Shown: positions 15,199 to 24,901, numbered from the stretch's first letter. The stretch: DNA of 64,000 nucleotides from DFXE01 sp032054765 (GCA_032054765.1 DAMBSC010000020.1:1-64000); one strand, 5' to 3'. A program made the numbers and translations. Notes: generated from the letters alone by a model not told the origin.

Positions 15199-16458
15199 TC
15201 AGTATGGAAAACTTTGTATATCAGGGTAATCTGCCTGAGTTAAAGTCTTTGGTAAATAAGCTCCAAAGAAAGTGACATATATATTTCTTTCATGGGTGTC
15301 AATGGCATAAATGCAAAAACTGTTATTCGTAAGGCTTACGGATTGTCTATCTACTTTATTATATACTTTTCCTATTTCAGATGGTGACATGTTTGTGCAT
15401 AAAAGCATATTCTGTTTAGGTAATTCTTCTGATTGATTGGATAAGCCTGTTATTAAGAATTGTGCTGTTATATGTGCATGGCCTCCCAAATAGCAAATAA
15501 AATCTCCGGGAGTAGAACTAAAATCGAGATCAATGTCTATTGGGTTTATTCCTTCTTTCTGGCTGGAATAAGTTTTTTTTAGAGACTGTTTGGTTCGGAA
15601 TGCCTCTACAATTTCCGGTACCATCTTCCATGAGTGGACATAATCGCCATCGCAAAGAAAGGCTCCCCATCTTGGCTGAAAAGGATAATGAGTAATGATT
15701 ATGACATTATGTAAATTAGTCATGCCTTCTTTCAAAGCAATATTACCCAACCAGTTCATCTGATCCTGTGAAAACACTACATTTTCTAAAGTATTAATAT
15801 CATTGCCCTCCTGGTCCAACATATCCAAAGCAATAATCCTTATATTACCACCTTGAGGATTAAGCACATCAGCATAATAATAATTTTTTCTGTTTTGTCT
15901 TTTTAAAGTATAATTCTGTTTATTATTGAAAGCCGTGTATAAATCGTACTGATTTAGATATTTATCTTTATTACCCCCCATATTACTATCATGATTTCCA
16001 TAACAGGGGAATGTCGGAATGATATTATCTGCATACAGATGATCAAAGAAAGACTTCATAAAGAGAAAAGCACTCGTTTTATTCTTATTATCACTAATAT
16101 GATCCCCTGTTGACAGCAGTGCATTTATCTTTAATTCTGGTTGATTAGCAAACCTTACAGCTTCGAGAAGATTATTGGGGCTAAGATAATAATTGTCACT
16201 TGATTTGTCAGAAAGATGAGCATCTGAGATATGAACAATTTTAAAACGTTCCGATGGATTTTCAGAATCGGTTCTGTTATACATGATAGTAGATAAGCGA
16301 CTTATAGCATGTGTATTGTTTGTAGTATAACAAGATTCATATGTGTCACTACGTAAAAAATAGTCCTTATCATTATCATTGCATCCAATAAGTATGCCTA
16401 CCAATACTATAAATCCTAGACTATATATCTTTATGTCGTTTAAGCAATTGAGAAACAT
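15199..16458 (-). CDS. Calcineurin-like metallophosphoesterase, predicted lipoprotein
   Basis: Motifs KIVHISDAHLSD, STGDHISD, CYGNHDSN, IITHYPF and GGHAHIT define the binuclear metallophosphoesterase site. With the start at 16458, the protein opens with a hydrophobic stretch ending LVGILIGC, a lipobox-like signal, so the enzyme is probably anchored on the outside of a membrane. A start at 16491 would put 11 mostly basic residues in front and is less likely. It points away from the polysaccharide locus next door; a role in phosphate-ester turnover there is possible but unsupported. Confidence 0.82.
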   Translation of the reverse strand: MFLNCLNDIKIYSLGFIVLVGILIGCNDNDKDYFLRSDTYESCYTTNNTHAISRLSTIMYNRTDSENPSERFKIVHISDAHLSDKSSDNYYLSPNNLLEAVRFANQPELKINALLSTGDHISDNKNKTSAFLFMKSFFDHLYADNIIPTFPCYGNHDSNMGGNKDKYLNQYDLYTAFNNKQNYTLKRQNRKNYYYADVLNPQGGNIRIIALDMLDQEGNDINTLENVVFSQDQMNWLGNIALKEGMTNLHNVIIITHYPFQPRWGAFLCDGDYVHSWKMVPEIVEAFRTKQSLKKTYSSQKEGINPIDIDLDFSSTPGDFICYLGGHAHITAQFLITGLSNQSEELPKQNMLLCTNMSPSEIGKVYNKVDRQSVSLTNNSFCIYAIDTHERNIYVTFFGAYLPKTLTQADYPDIQSFPY

Positions 16459-16637
16459 GAAATAAAAACTTAAGGGTCTTCTTTTATACAAAAATAAAAA
16501 AAATATTGAGATGAATCAATATTTTTTGACAGAAAATAGGAATGTGTTTATAAAATCTTTTATTGTCTTTAATACAACTAGTAGCATATAATTCTCTATT
16601 TTTGTAAATTCATTTAATAAACAGAATACAAACTACG

Positions 16638-18467
16638 ATGCAAGCAATTATACTGGCTGCCGGAATGGGAAAGCGTCTCGGTGATCTAACAAAGGATAAC
16701 ACTAAATGTATGATCAAAGTCCATTCTCAAACCTTGATAGAACGAATGCTGACTCAACTGAGCAATCAAAAGATGCAGCGTATTATAATTGTTATAGGTT
16801 ATAAAGGAAATAATGTACGCAACTATATTGGTAATTCGTTTAATGGCGTTCCAATAATATATGTAGAAAATGAGATATATGATAAGACGAACAATATATA
16901 TTCATTATATCTTGCCCGTAAATTTTTAAAAGAGGATGAAACTATACTTCTTGAATCAGACCTTATATTTTCTGATTTAATATTGGAAAGGCTTATTCAA
17001 GACCCTTATCCTAACCTGACTGTTGTGGCGAAATATCAGAGTTGGATGGATGGAACGGTTGTTACACTTGATAATGATAACAACATCCTGAACTTTATAC
17101 CTAAGAAAGCCTTTTGTTATAAGGATAAGGAGAATTATTACAAAACCGTTAATATTTATAAGTTCAGCAAAGAATTTTCAACAAACAAATATGTCCCTTT
17201 CCTGAAAGCTTATAGTCAGGCATTGGGGAATAATGAATATTATGAACAGGTGCTAAGGGTAATTTCGTTGTTGGACCAGCCAGACCTGAAAGCTCTACCT
17301 ATCGATGATGAGAAGTGGTATGAGATAGATGATGAGGAAGATCTCAGAAATGCAGAAGCACTTTTTGCTTCTAAAGAAGATGCCCTTACCCTTTTAAGCC
17401 GTAGGTATGGAGGCTACTGGAGATTCCCCAATCTGATAGATTTCTGTTATCTGGTGAACCCTTTTTTTCCTAGCGAACGAATGAAAGAAGAATTGGTTTC
17501 TAGTTTTAATGTATTACTAACAGAGTATCCATCAGGAATGGACATTAATTCCCGTTTGGCTGCCCGGTTTGTTCAGATTAATCCGGATCAGATGGTCGTT
17601 GGGAATGGTGCAGCCGAATTAATCAAAGCCTATTTTGCAGATAATGATGTAAAAACAGGAGTTGTCTTTCCTACCTTTGAAGAATATCCTAATCGGTTAT
17701 CTGCAAATAACATAATTTCTTTTGTTCCGGAAAATAAAGATTTCAGGTATAATGCTACTGATTTAATCTCTTTTTTCAATGACAAGGATATAAAGCAGTT
17801 GGTACTTGTAAATCCGGATAATCCTTCCGGTAATATGTTATCATTGGACGATGTATACAGGCTGATCGACTGGACAAAAGAAAAAAACATAAAGTTTATT
17901 GTAGACGAGTCGTTTGTCGATTTCGCAAATACTCAGGAGCGATTCACCTTATTTCAAAAAGAACTATTATATAAGTGTCCCCACTTAATCGTAGTTAAAA
18001 GTATTTCCAAATCCTATGGAGTACCCGGATTACGTTTAGGCTTTTTGGCATCAGGCGATGTAGAATTAATAAAACAGATTAAAAAAGAGGTATCTATTTG
18101 GAATATTAACTCGTTTGCTGAGTTTTTTATGCAGATATTTATGAAGTATCATGATGCTTATGAACAGGCATGTACTCAGTTTGTAAACGAACGCTCACGT
18201 TTTCAGGAGCAACTACAAGCTATTTCTTATTTACGGCTTATTCCATCTTCAGCCAATTATTTCTTATGTGAAGTGGTTGGTAAATATAGTGTGAAGGAAT
18301 TGTCAAGCCGGTTATTACAGGATTTTAATATATTGATAAAAGACTGCTCCAACAAACAAGGGTTCAATAAAAAATCGTATATTCGTATAGCTATTCGTGA
18401 CCAAAAAGATAACAACAAACTCATCGCTGCTTTACAGGAAATAAGTAATGATAAAACAAAAGAGTAA
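16638..18467 (+). CDS. Fusion of a nucleotidyltransferase and a PLP-dependent aminotransferase/decarboxylase
   Basis: Residues 1-235 are a LicC-like sugar/phosphoalcohol nucleotidyltransferase: ILAAGMGKRLGDLTKDNTKC, LESDLIF, and DDEKWYEIDDEEDL. Residues about 250-605 are a fold-type I PLP enzyme close to HisC and CobD: VNPDNPSGN, VDESFVDF and the Schiff-base Lys in SISKSYGVPGLRLGF. CobD-like enzymes decarboxylate phospho-amino acids, so one chain could make a phospho-alcohol such as phosphoethanolamine and activate it with CTP; an aminotransferase role is equally open. Related cytidylyltransferase-aminotransferase fusions occur in phosphonate pathways. A LicD transferase lies 9 kb away in the same locus, a fitting user of a CDP-activated alcohol. 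Confidence 0.8.
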   Translation: MQAIILAAGMGKRLGDLTKDNTKCMIKVHSQTLIERMLTQLSNQKMQRIIIVIGYKGNNVRNYIGNSFNGVPIIYVENEIYDKTNNIYSLYLARKFLKEDETILLESDLIFSDLILERLIQDPYPNLTVVAKYQSWMDGTVVTLDNDNNILNFIPKKAFCYKDKENYYKTVNIYKFSKEFSTNKYVPFLKAYSQALGNNEYYEQVLRVISLLDQPDLKALPIDDEKWYEIDDEEDLRNAEALFASKEDALTLLSRRYGGYWRFPNLIDFCYLVNPFFPSERMKEELVSSFNVLLTEYPSGMDINSRLAARFVQINPDQMVVGNGAAELIKAYFADNDVKTGVVFPTFEEYPNRLSANNIISFVPENKDFRYNATDLISFFNDKDIKQLVLVNPDNPSGNMLSLDDVYRLIDWTKEKNIKFIVDESFVDFANTQERFTLFQKELLYKCPHLIVVKSISKSYGVPGLRLGFLASGDVELIKQIKKEVSIWNINSFAEFFMQIFMKYHDAYEQACTQFVNERSRFQEQLQAISYLRLIPSSANYFLCEVVGKYSVKELSSRLLQDFNILIKDCSNKQGFNKKSYIRIAIRDQKDNNKLIAALQEISNDKTKE

Positions 18468-18477
18468 AAAATGTACC

Positions 18478-19422
18478 ATGAAAATAATAGATTTTAATAC
18501 TATAAAAAGCCTGAATCTTTCGCCTTCTCAATGTGTAGATTGGGTGGATAAGGCATTTCGTATGAAATATTCAGCCAGCCTGCCCGGTAAGATCAGCATG
18601 AAGATTGACCCGAAGATATTTTTTAATACAATGCCGGTATATTTGCCTGATCTTGAGCGGTTCGGTGTAAAAATAGTATCTCGCTATCCGGAACGTACCC
18701 CGTCTTTACAAGCTGATATTTTATTATCAGATACTAAAACGGGTAAAACACTGGCGTTAATGGATGGAAGCTGGATAACAGCCATGCGGACAGGAGCAGT
18801 CGCCGCATTGACCATACAAACATTAAAAATGTCCCACACGAAGGAATATGCTTTTCTTGGGTTAGGTAATACGGCCAGGTCTACACTCTTGTGCCTGTTG
18901 TCTTTACTAAAAGATAAGCCTGTCCATATCAGGCTGCTCGCTTATAAAGGACAGGAGTTGTTATTCAAAGACAGATTTGCCGGATATGCAAATGTGACCT
19001 TTTCGGTGTATGATTCCACGGAAGATTTAATCAGCGGAGCAGATGTAGTTGTTTCCTGTGTAACTATTGCTACTGAACTTATCGCTTCAGATAGTGCTTT
19101 CAAGAAAGGTGTACTGGTAGTTCCGATACATACCCGTGGTTTTCAGAACTGTGATTTGTTCTTTGATAAAGTCTTTGCCGATGATGTTAATCATGTAAAA
19201 GATTTCCAGTATTTCAACCGATTTAAGAAATTCGACGAGTTTTCCAGAGTCCTATTAAAAGACAATAAAGGAAGAGAATCCGATGAGGAGCGAATACTGG
19301 TTTATAATATAGGTATCGCCTTGCATGATATTTACTATGCCGCAAAAATATTCAACCTTATAGAATCACAACCGCTTACGGAGGTTAACACATTCTCTCT
19401 ATCCGAAAAGTATTGGGTTTAA
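18478..19422 (+). CDS. Ornithine cyclodeaminase/mu-crystallin family protein
   Basis: A Rossmann-fold NAD(P) enzyme of 314 residues: GSWITAMRTGAVAALTIQ, then the nucleotide loop FLGLGNTARSTL, and ISGADVVVSCV. The family includes cyclodeaminases, imine reductases and amino-acid dehydrogenases. The start at 18478 matches where homologs begin; a start at 18448 would overlap the preceding gene. It follows the nucleotidyltransferase/PLP fusion by ten bases, so the two probably act on the same amino-acid-derived precursor for the surface polysaccharide. Confidence 0.82.
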   Translation: MKIIDFNTIKSLNLSPSQCVDWVDKAFRMKYSASLPGKISMKIDPKIFFNTMPVYLPDLERFGVKIVSRYPERTPSLQADILLSDTKTGKTLALMDGSWITAMRTGAVAALTIQTLKMSHTKEYAFLGLGNTARSTLLCLLSLLKDKPVHIRLLAYKGQELLFKDRFAGYANVTFSVYDSTEDLISGADVVVSCVTIATELIASDSAFKKGVLVVPIHTRGFQNCDLFFDKVFADDVNHVKDFQYFNRFKKFDEFSRVLLKDNKGRESDEERILVYNIGIALHDIYYAAKIFNLIESQPLTEVNTFSLSEKYWV

Positions 19423-19513
19423 TTCTATATTACATCTTCCTTCAGGCTTCAATGCTCTGTAATTGGTTGTTAATGAGATGTTATGGCTGAATATTTTTTG
19501 CTTCAGATTTGCT

Positions 19514-20752
19514 TCAGGCCACAGGGACGACACGATAGAGATTGCCTTTTTCAGTATGTATCCTTTCTACGCCTAAGCTGGTCAATACCCTGCTGAATTG
19601 AAAGGGTGAACTATCCCGAAGAGCAGCCGGATTTCGCTTTTTCAGCTCTTTGTAAATACAAGCCCCGGATAGTAAAACGGAGGTTTCTTCGATTTCAGGG
19701 ATACGGTAACAGGTGAAAAAAACATCTTGCTCCATTCCCCTTTTCTGGAATGCTTTGTTACTCTCCATAATCTCCGCCTCTTCTTCACTGGTAAACCAGT
19801 AGCGCACCCCATCTGAGAGTTGGGATTTTAGCTGAGCATACAATTGGGCATGATCGATAGGAGAACAGTCGATCTTCTGTTTTACCTCCTGACACAGGAA
19901 ACGACGGCTACCCGTTGGGTCGGTCAGCAATTCCTTTTGATTGGAAGTCCCTATGAAAGAGGCAATACGAGGTAGAGGACTATAGCATTTCTTATAGGCT
20001 TTGCGGATATTCAGCCCGGCCATTTGCATCAGGTTTTTCAGCAATGTCATTTTCCGTGGTGAATACTTGTCTAACTCATCCAGATTAATCAACCCGAAAG
20101 CAGTCAGTTTTTGTTCGGAGGCAGATACCGAAGCCAGATCGAAACTATCTGTATAATAGGACTGCAATATTTCGGGAAGCAACATCTTACAAAATGTGGA
20201 TTTATGCATTCCTTGCCGGCTGCTTACTAAGACCGGTGCTACGCTATTCGCGTGCAACAATTCGAAACTCATCCATTGGGCGGCCATTCCAAGCATCCAC
20301 CTACTGAATCCATTTATCCATAAGGGGTTGTCAGATACTCTACAAGCCAACGGTGTCAGACGATCTTCTCCATCCCAAGAAGGGAGTTCATCCATATATT
20401 GCAGGAATGGATGGTAGGATGGAATATCAGCTGAATTTACAAAGCGCGAGATATCCCTGTCCCAACAATCGAGCCCCTGCTTCCGTGCAGCAATACAAAT
20501 ACTGTTTAACTCCCGTTGCCCCACTGCGGTAAATGAGCCCGGGTTACCGGATCGCCTCCTGTATTCAGTTGTTTCCGTCATCCTGTTGAAGCGGAACTGG
20601 TAACACTGCTCTAAAAAATCTTCGACAACCCATATAATATCTTCTTTGGACTCCGGAATACATTTGCAAACACTCCGTTCTTTTTGTTGCTTATTTTGCC
20701 TCATCCATAAACGGGCAAACATTTTCTTTACTAAAAACATAACTTTTTTCAT
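19514..20752 (-). CDS. VirE-like P-loop ATPase with DUF3874-type C-terminus
   Basis: A superfamily 3-like helicase/ATPase. The middle contains VSSRQGMHKSTFCKML (Walker A-like, with HKST in place of GKST) and GLINLDELDKY (Walker B); IGTSNQKELLTDPTGSRRFLC follows as the sensor/arginine-finger region. The C-terminal 80 residues resemble DUF3874. The start was moved to the ATG at 20752 because the longer frame begins at TTG. A separate N-terminal primase domain is absent. Genes of this type recur beside Bacteroidales capsule loci together with a HU-like gene, as here. The role is unknown. Confidence 0.8.
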   Translation of the reverse strand: MKKVMFLVKKMFARLWMRQNKQQKERSVCKCIPESKEDIIWVVEDFLEQCYQFRFNRMTETTEYRRRSGNPGSFTAVGQRELNSICIAARKQGLDCWDRDISRFVNSADIPSYHPFLQYMDELPSWDGEDRLTPLACRVSDNPLWINGFSRWMLGMAAQWMSFELLHANSVAPVLVSSRQGMHKSTFCKMLLPEILQSYYTDSFDLASVSASEQKLTAFGLINLDELDKYSPRKMTLLKNLMQMAGLNIRKAYKKCYSPLPRIASFIGTSNQKELLTDPTGSRRFLCQEVKQKIDCSPIDHAQLYAQLKSQLSDGVRYWFTSEEEAEIMESNKAFQKRGMEQDVFFTCYRIPEIEETSVLLSGACIYKELKKRNPAALRDSSPFQFSRVLTSLGVERIHTEKGNLYRVVPVA

Positions 20753-20886
20753 ACGATTTTCAATTAAATTTCCACGAAGATAATACCTCAAGTATGGGTT
20801 TTACAAATCTGACAATCAGTTTTTTGCAAGAAAATGAACTATTGAATTCTTCAAGAAGAAGTATTGTTTTTCTCCTTATAATTTAT

Positions 20887-20894
20887 TATTTTTG
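20887..20894 (+). promoter_or_regulatory. Possible -7 box upstream of the CACC array and HU-like gene
   Basis: TATTTTTG fits TAnnTTTG. If used, transcription would start near 20900 and the whole palindrome array at 20915-20990 would be in the untranslated leader. A second weaker candidate, TACTTTTA, is at 20900-20907. Confidence 0.35.
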
Positions 20895-20914
20895 TTGTAT
20901 ACTTTTATTAATAT

Positions 20915-20990
20915 CACCAAGGTGATAAAGATGAGTCACCTGGGTGAAAGATCTATGCCACCTAGGTGGTTCATTTGTGTCACCCAGGTG
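20915..20990. repeat. Array of four 10-bp palindromes (CACCnnGGTG) at exact 22-bp spacing
   Basis: CACCAAGGTG, CACCTGGGTG, CACCTAGGTG and CACCCAGGTG start at 20915, 20937, 20959 and 20981. Each is palindromic outside the two central bases, and the 12-bp spacers differ in sequence, so only the palindromes are conserved. A 22-bp step puts all sites on about one face of the helix. It lies in the divergent spacer between the VirE-like and HU-like genes. Confidence 0.9.
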
Positions 20991-21048
20991 ATACATATAA
21001 AAGAACGCAAACCAAATTTTAATTATTCATAAACAAAACAACAAAACT

Positions 21049-21660
21049 ATGGGAGCAATTTACGATTTCTACGAGAATCCTCCACAAGCGAATAGTACCA
21101 GAAAACCAAGGTTACACGCACGGATCGTACCTTACCGTACAGTAAGTACAAAAGAGATGGCTAATTTGATTCATCATTCTTCTACTTTGACTACCGGGGA
21201 TGTAAGCGCCGTACTTACTATGTTTAGGAAACAACTGATAGATAACCTCAGCGACGGTAACCGCGTACACTGGGAAGGTGTTGGATATTTTGAACTGACC
21301 CTGACATGCCCTCCGGTTCGTTCACCTAAAGAGATTCGTGCCGAATCCATTCGGACAAAATCAATCGTTTTTCGGCCTGAGAAAAGCCTGAAGAAAGTAC
21401 TCAGGAATATTCGATTGACAAGAGCCAGGCAAAAGCGACATTCAAATCGCTATTCGGAGATAGAGATAGACGGTCTGTTAACAGGTCATTTCATGGATAA
21501 TCCTTTCCTTACAAGCAGAGAGTTCAGACAACTCTGTGGTTTTACCCAGTCGACGGCTGCCCGCCGACTCAGAAAGCTAATCGCCGACGGTAAACTCAAA
21601 AAAACCGGCCACAAAAAATCTCCTCTCTACGAACCGGTACCGGGCAATTATCGCCGCTGA
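21049..21660 (+). CDS. HU/IHF-like DNA-binding protein with C-terminal winged-helix extension
   Basis: Residues about 1-125 follow the HU fold as found in the long Bacteroidales HU-like proteins: VSTKEMANLIHHSSTLTTGDVSAVL, then NLSDGNRVHWEGVGYFELTL in the beta-arm region. Residues about 140-195 (NPFLTSREFRQLCGFTQSTAARRLRKLIADG) look like an added helix-turn-helix. At 203 residues it is twice the length of a canonical HU. It diverges from the VirE-like gene across the CACC palindrome array, so binding of that array by this protein (autoregulation) is an attractive but untested idea. Confidence 0.85.
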   Translation: MGAIYDFYENPPQANSTRKPRLHARIVPYRTVSTKEMANLIHHSSTLTTGDVSAVLTMFRKQLIDNLSDGNRVHWEGVGYFELTLTCPPVRSPKEIRAESIRTKSIVFRPEKSLKKVLRNIRLTRARQKRHSNRYSEIEIDGLLTGHFMDNPFLTSREFRQLCGFTQSTAARRLRKLIADGKLKKTGHKKSPLYEPVPGNYRR

Positions 21661-21668
21661 CTTTCATC

Positions 21669-21707
21669 AACCCTGAAGGAAAACTGAACCTTTTTTTCTT
21701 CAGGGTT
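21669..21707 (+). terminator. Terminator after the HU-like gene
   Basis: AACCCTGAAG at 21669-21678 pairs perfectly with CTTCAGGGTT at 21698-21707 across a 19-nt loop that contains a T tract. Confidence 0.7.
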
Positions 21708-21793
21708 TGATATTTATTTACAGCAAGTTACCTCATGCTGAAGACTGAAGGTAAAGTTGTTATTCTCCGTTTTCATTTTCCGGCAAAAAAAAC

Positions 21794-21802
21794 TAACTTT
21801 GC
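21794..21802 (+). promoter_or_regulatory. -7 promoter box of the plus-strand polysaccharide operon
   Basis: TAACTTTGC is an exact extended Bacteroidetes -7 box, about 80 bases before the epimerase start, leaving a leader of roughly 75 nt. Confidence 0.7.
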
Positions 21803-21884
21803 ATCCTTATTTACCTTTACTAAGGTATTTTGATCGATAACAATAATACTTATTAAAAAACGTTCTCCTATAAAGATAATAAAG

Positions 21885-22874
21885 ATGCAGAAAATATTAG
21901 TCACCGGTGGTGCCGGGATGATTGGTTCAAACCTCGTGAAAAGACTCGTGAAAGAGGGAAAAGAAGTTTTTGTTGTAGACAATCTATGGCGGGGTAAACT
22001 GGACTATTTGAATGATGAATCCGGAAAGCCGGTAATCCCGGTAGATACACACTTCTTTAATAGAGATTTGTCAGAAAAAGACAGCTGTGATGATCTGGCT
22101 CTGAAGGTTGATTCTATTGTACATCTTGCTGACGTAGTTGCTGGTATCGATTATGTTTTTAATAATCAGGGGAGTTTGTTTCGACAGAATTTATTGATTA
22201 ATTCTAATGTGATTAATTCTGCAAGAAAAGCAAAAGAGCAAATAAAAAGGTTTGTATATGTTGGTACGGCATGCAGTTTCCCGTTAACCCGTCAAAACAC
22301 ATTAGATGCCGCGCCTTTAAGAGAAGAAGAGTTATATCCGGCTTTACCGGAATCTGCCTATGGCTGGAGTAAGCTAATGGGGCAATATGAAACAGAATTA
22401 CTGGAGAAAGAAACAGGCATTCCTACCTCAGTCTTAATGTTTCATAATGTGTATGGATCTCCGTGTGATTTCGGAGAACGCAGTCAGGTAATTCCGGCTT
22501 TGATCAGAAAAGCTATTCAATATCCAGATGAACCGTTTCATGTATGGGGAAGCGGAAAACAGGGACGTGCTTTTATACATGTAAATGATGTGGTAGAAGC
22601 CTTATGGCTTAGTTTGGAGAAAGGCTTAGGGAAAGGTGTTATCCAGATTGGTCCTTCAGTATGTACCTCTATTAAAGATATAGCAGAGATGATCGTAAAA
22701 ATATCAGGAAAAGATATTGATATATTTTATGATGTTTCTAAACCGGAAGGGGATATGGCCCGATGTGCGGATTACAGTAAGGCTAAAGAAATTTTAGGAT
22801 GGGAGCCGCGTATGACACTTGAAAAAGGACTCCGTTTACAATATGAATGGATAAAACAAAAAATAGAACAATAA
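21885..22874 (+). CDS. NAD-dependent sugar epimerase/dehydratase
   Basis: Extended short-chain dehydrogenase of 329 residues that would interconvert nucleotide-sugars. Visible motifs are the NAD loop ILVTGGAGMIGSNL, VDNLWRG, the catalytic Tyr-Lys in YGWSK and the substrate-side VIPALIRK. The sequence resembles GDP-mannose/UDP-hexose epimerases, but the exact sugar cannot be assigned. First gene of the operon running to 26108; the next start is 15 bases downstream. Confidence 0.87.
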   Translation: MQKILVTGGAGMIGSNLVKRLVKEGKEVFVVDNLWRGKLDYLNDESGKPVIPVDTHFFNRDLSEKDSCDDLALKVDSIVHLADVVAGIDYVFNNQGSLFRQNLLINSNVINSARKAKEQIKRFVYVGTACSFPLTRQNTLDAAPLREEELYPALPESAYGWSKLMGQYETELLEKETGIPTSVLMFHNVYGSPCDFGERSQVIPALIRKAIQYPDEPFHVWGSGKQGRAFIHVNDVVEALWLSLEKGLGKGVIQIGPSVCTSIKDIAEMIVKISGKDIDIFYDVSKPEGDMARCADYSKAKEILGWEPRMTLEKGLRLQYEWIKQKIEQ

Positions 22875-22889
22875 CCGGTAGTCCTGTTT

Positions 22890-23624
22890 ATGGAATATTA
22901 TTTTAACGTACAATTGGAATTTGATCCTTTACAGGTTGATAATATCATTCAATCTACTATTTGTAATCATGGAAAAGGGTATGTATGTTCCATAGAAAGT
23001 AATAACCTGACTATCGCCAATAAAAATAAGACATTTAATGACGTTGTCAATGGAGCACTAGTGAATATTTGTGACGGCTCTAATCTGGCTTGGCTATTGG
23101 GTAAAATACATAAAAAAACATTAAAGTCGTACATTGGTGCGGATTTGTTTCTTAAATATGTTAAGATGGGAAAATATAAGCAATACTTCTTAGGTAATAC
23201 GAGAGAAGTATTGGATAATCTGAAAAAGAATCTTTCCCGTTTTGATCCTCACATAAATAATATGGTTTTTGAGGAATTACCATTTCGGAAAGTAGCGGAA
23301 TTTGATTATAAAACAATAGCAGATAATATAAATAGAAATAAACCTGATATTATTTGGGTATCTTTAGGGGCTCCCAAACAGGAAGAATTTATGAGCCGGC
23401 TTTTACCCTATATTGATCAGGGTGTAATGTTTGGTTTTGGAGCAATTTTTAATTTTAATGCGGGAGTAGGTAATGTTAAACGTGCCCCTAAGTGGATGTT
23501 GAGACTACGATTGGAATGGCTTTACCGGGCTCTGGAAGAACCGAAAAAAAATATTCCCCGGTATTGGAATTTCCTAAGGATCCTACCGCGATTGATAGTT
23601 AATGAGCATAAATCCATGAATTAA
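22890..23624 (+). CDS. WecG/TagA/CpsF-family glycosyltransferase (GT26)
   Basis: A 244-residue glycosyltransferase that usually adds the second sugar to an undecaprenyl-linked primer at the inner membrane. The diagnostic block IWVSLGAPKQEEFMSRLLPYI, followed by GFGAIFNFNAG and the basic tail RAPKWMLRLRLEWLYRALEEP, is intact. It lies between the epimerase and the polymerase-like gene. No polyprenyl-phosphate sugar transferase that would make the primer is visible in the locus. Confidence 0.9.
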   Translation: MEYYFNVQLEFDPLQVDNIIQSTICNHGKGYVCSIESNNLTIANKNKTFNDVVNGALVNICDGSNLAWLLGKIHKKTLKSYIGADLFLKYVKMGKYKQYFLGNTREVLDNLKKNLSRFDPHINNMVFEELPFRKVAEFDYKTIADNINRNKPDIIWVSLGAPKQEEFMSRLLPYIDQGVMFGFGAIFNFNAGVGNVKRAPKWMLRLRLEWLYRALEEPKKNIPRYWNFLRILPRLIVNEHKSMN

Positions 23625-23632
23625 GTTGGACT

Positions 23633-24901
23633 ATGATACAAGCTTATATAAACAAATATTTTTATTTTTTATTTGTCTTTTCATTGATTTTCATTATTCT
23701 ACTATACAATCTTATAGGCTTTGATTATATAGATGAAATTTGTGCGGTGGTACTGTTTGGCTTATTTTTCTATACAGTCATTAAAACACCGGATTGGAAA
23801 TTTAATAAGGTATTTTTGTTTACCTTATTTGTTTTTCTTTTTTACACGTGTTATTCTATATGGATAGGAAGTAATGTTAAAAAAGGGATACTTACTGATT
23901 TGATTATTCAAATGAAGCCCTATTTAGGTTTTTTCTGTGTATATCAGCTACGTCCTCAATTTGATCTAAAACAAAAAAAATTATTAAAGGATATTTTACT
24001 GGTATCTTGGTTTGCTTTTTTATTGCCTATAGGACTAATTTCTATAGTGTATTATGACATTATCTATATAACCATGTACCATCCGACTAATTTTGGGATA
24101 GCTGTTGTGGTTGTATCCATTTGTTATTTCTTTTATAGTGATTTTTCATGGCGGAACAGGATAACATTTTTGTTGCTTTTATCTTTAGGCATTTTAAGCG
24201 GACGTTCAAAATTTTATGGATTTTATGTAGTGGCTTTTTTTGTTATCGCTTTTTTTTCAAGTATCCGACATTTTAAATTAAATTTTAAGAATCTCCTGCT
24301 AATATCTTGCATGCTCTTTGCAATGTTTTTCGTTGCATGGGATAAAATAGCGTTTTATTTTTATGATGCTATTTCAGGTTCTTCCGAAGTTGAAGAAGAT
24401 ATGATTGCCCGGTTTGTACTATACCGGACTTTTCCTGAGATTCTTCAGGATTATTTTCCGTTTGGAAGTGGATTAGGTAGCTATGCTACCTATGCTTCTG
24501 GCTTGTATTACTCAAACATTTATGCAGAATATGGAATAGATGGCATATGGGGAATAACTAAAACATATTATAATTATATTGCTGATGCTTTTTATCCTTC
24601 GTTGGCTCAATTCGGGGTGGTGGGTGTCATTTTATTTTTATCATTTTGGATATATATTTTAAAAAAAGCTTTTATTTACTACAAAACTCATCCGAATCCC
24701 AGTCTTCAATATTTCATTGTCGTTATTCTGATTTTATGTTTTTTGGGTATTGAAGGAACAACTTCATCTACTTTCACATCACAAGGTGGTTTTTTTGTGA
24801 TGATGCTTTTGGGTATGATACTGGCAAATATAAGCCATGAACAAAATATTGTTATAATCGAAAATGATAGCGTTTTGAAAAATGAAGATATTACAAATTA
24901 A
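23633..24901 (+). CDS. O-antigen/capsule polymerase-like membrane protein (Wzy/WaaL superfamily)
   Basis: A 422-residue integral membrane protein with ten or more hydrophobic helices and a large periplasmic loop near residues 280-310 containing FPFGSGLGSY, the kind of loop that carries the active site in Wzy and WaaL proteins. Sequence identity within the family is low, so the assignment rests on topology and position. Its 3' end overlaps the next gene by 20 bp. Confidence 0.75.
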   Translation: MIQAYINKYFYFLFVFSLIFIILLYNLIGFDYIDEICAVVLFGLFFYTVIKTPDWKFNKVFLFTLFVFLFYTCYSIWIGSNVKKGILTDLIIQMKPYLGFFCVYQLRPQFDLKQKKLLKDILLVSWFAFLLPIGLISIVYYDIIYITMYHPTNFGIAVVVVSICYFFYSDFSWRNRITFLLLLSLGILSGRSKFYGFYVVAFFVIAFFSSIRHFKLNFKNLLLISCMLFAMFFVAWDKIAFYFYDAISGSSEVEEDMIARFVLYRTFPEILQDYFPFGSGLGSYATYASGLYYSNIYAEYGIDGIWGITKTYYNYIADAFYPSLAQFGVVGVILFLSFWIYILKKAFIYYKTHPNPSLQYFIVVILILCFLGIEGTTSSTFTSQGGFFVMMLLGMILANISHEQNIVIIENDSVLKNEDITN

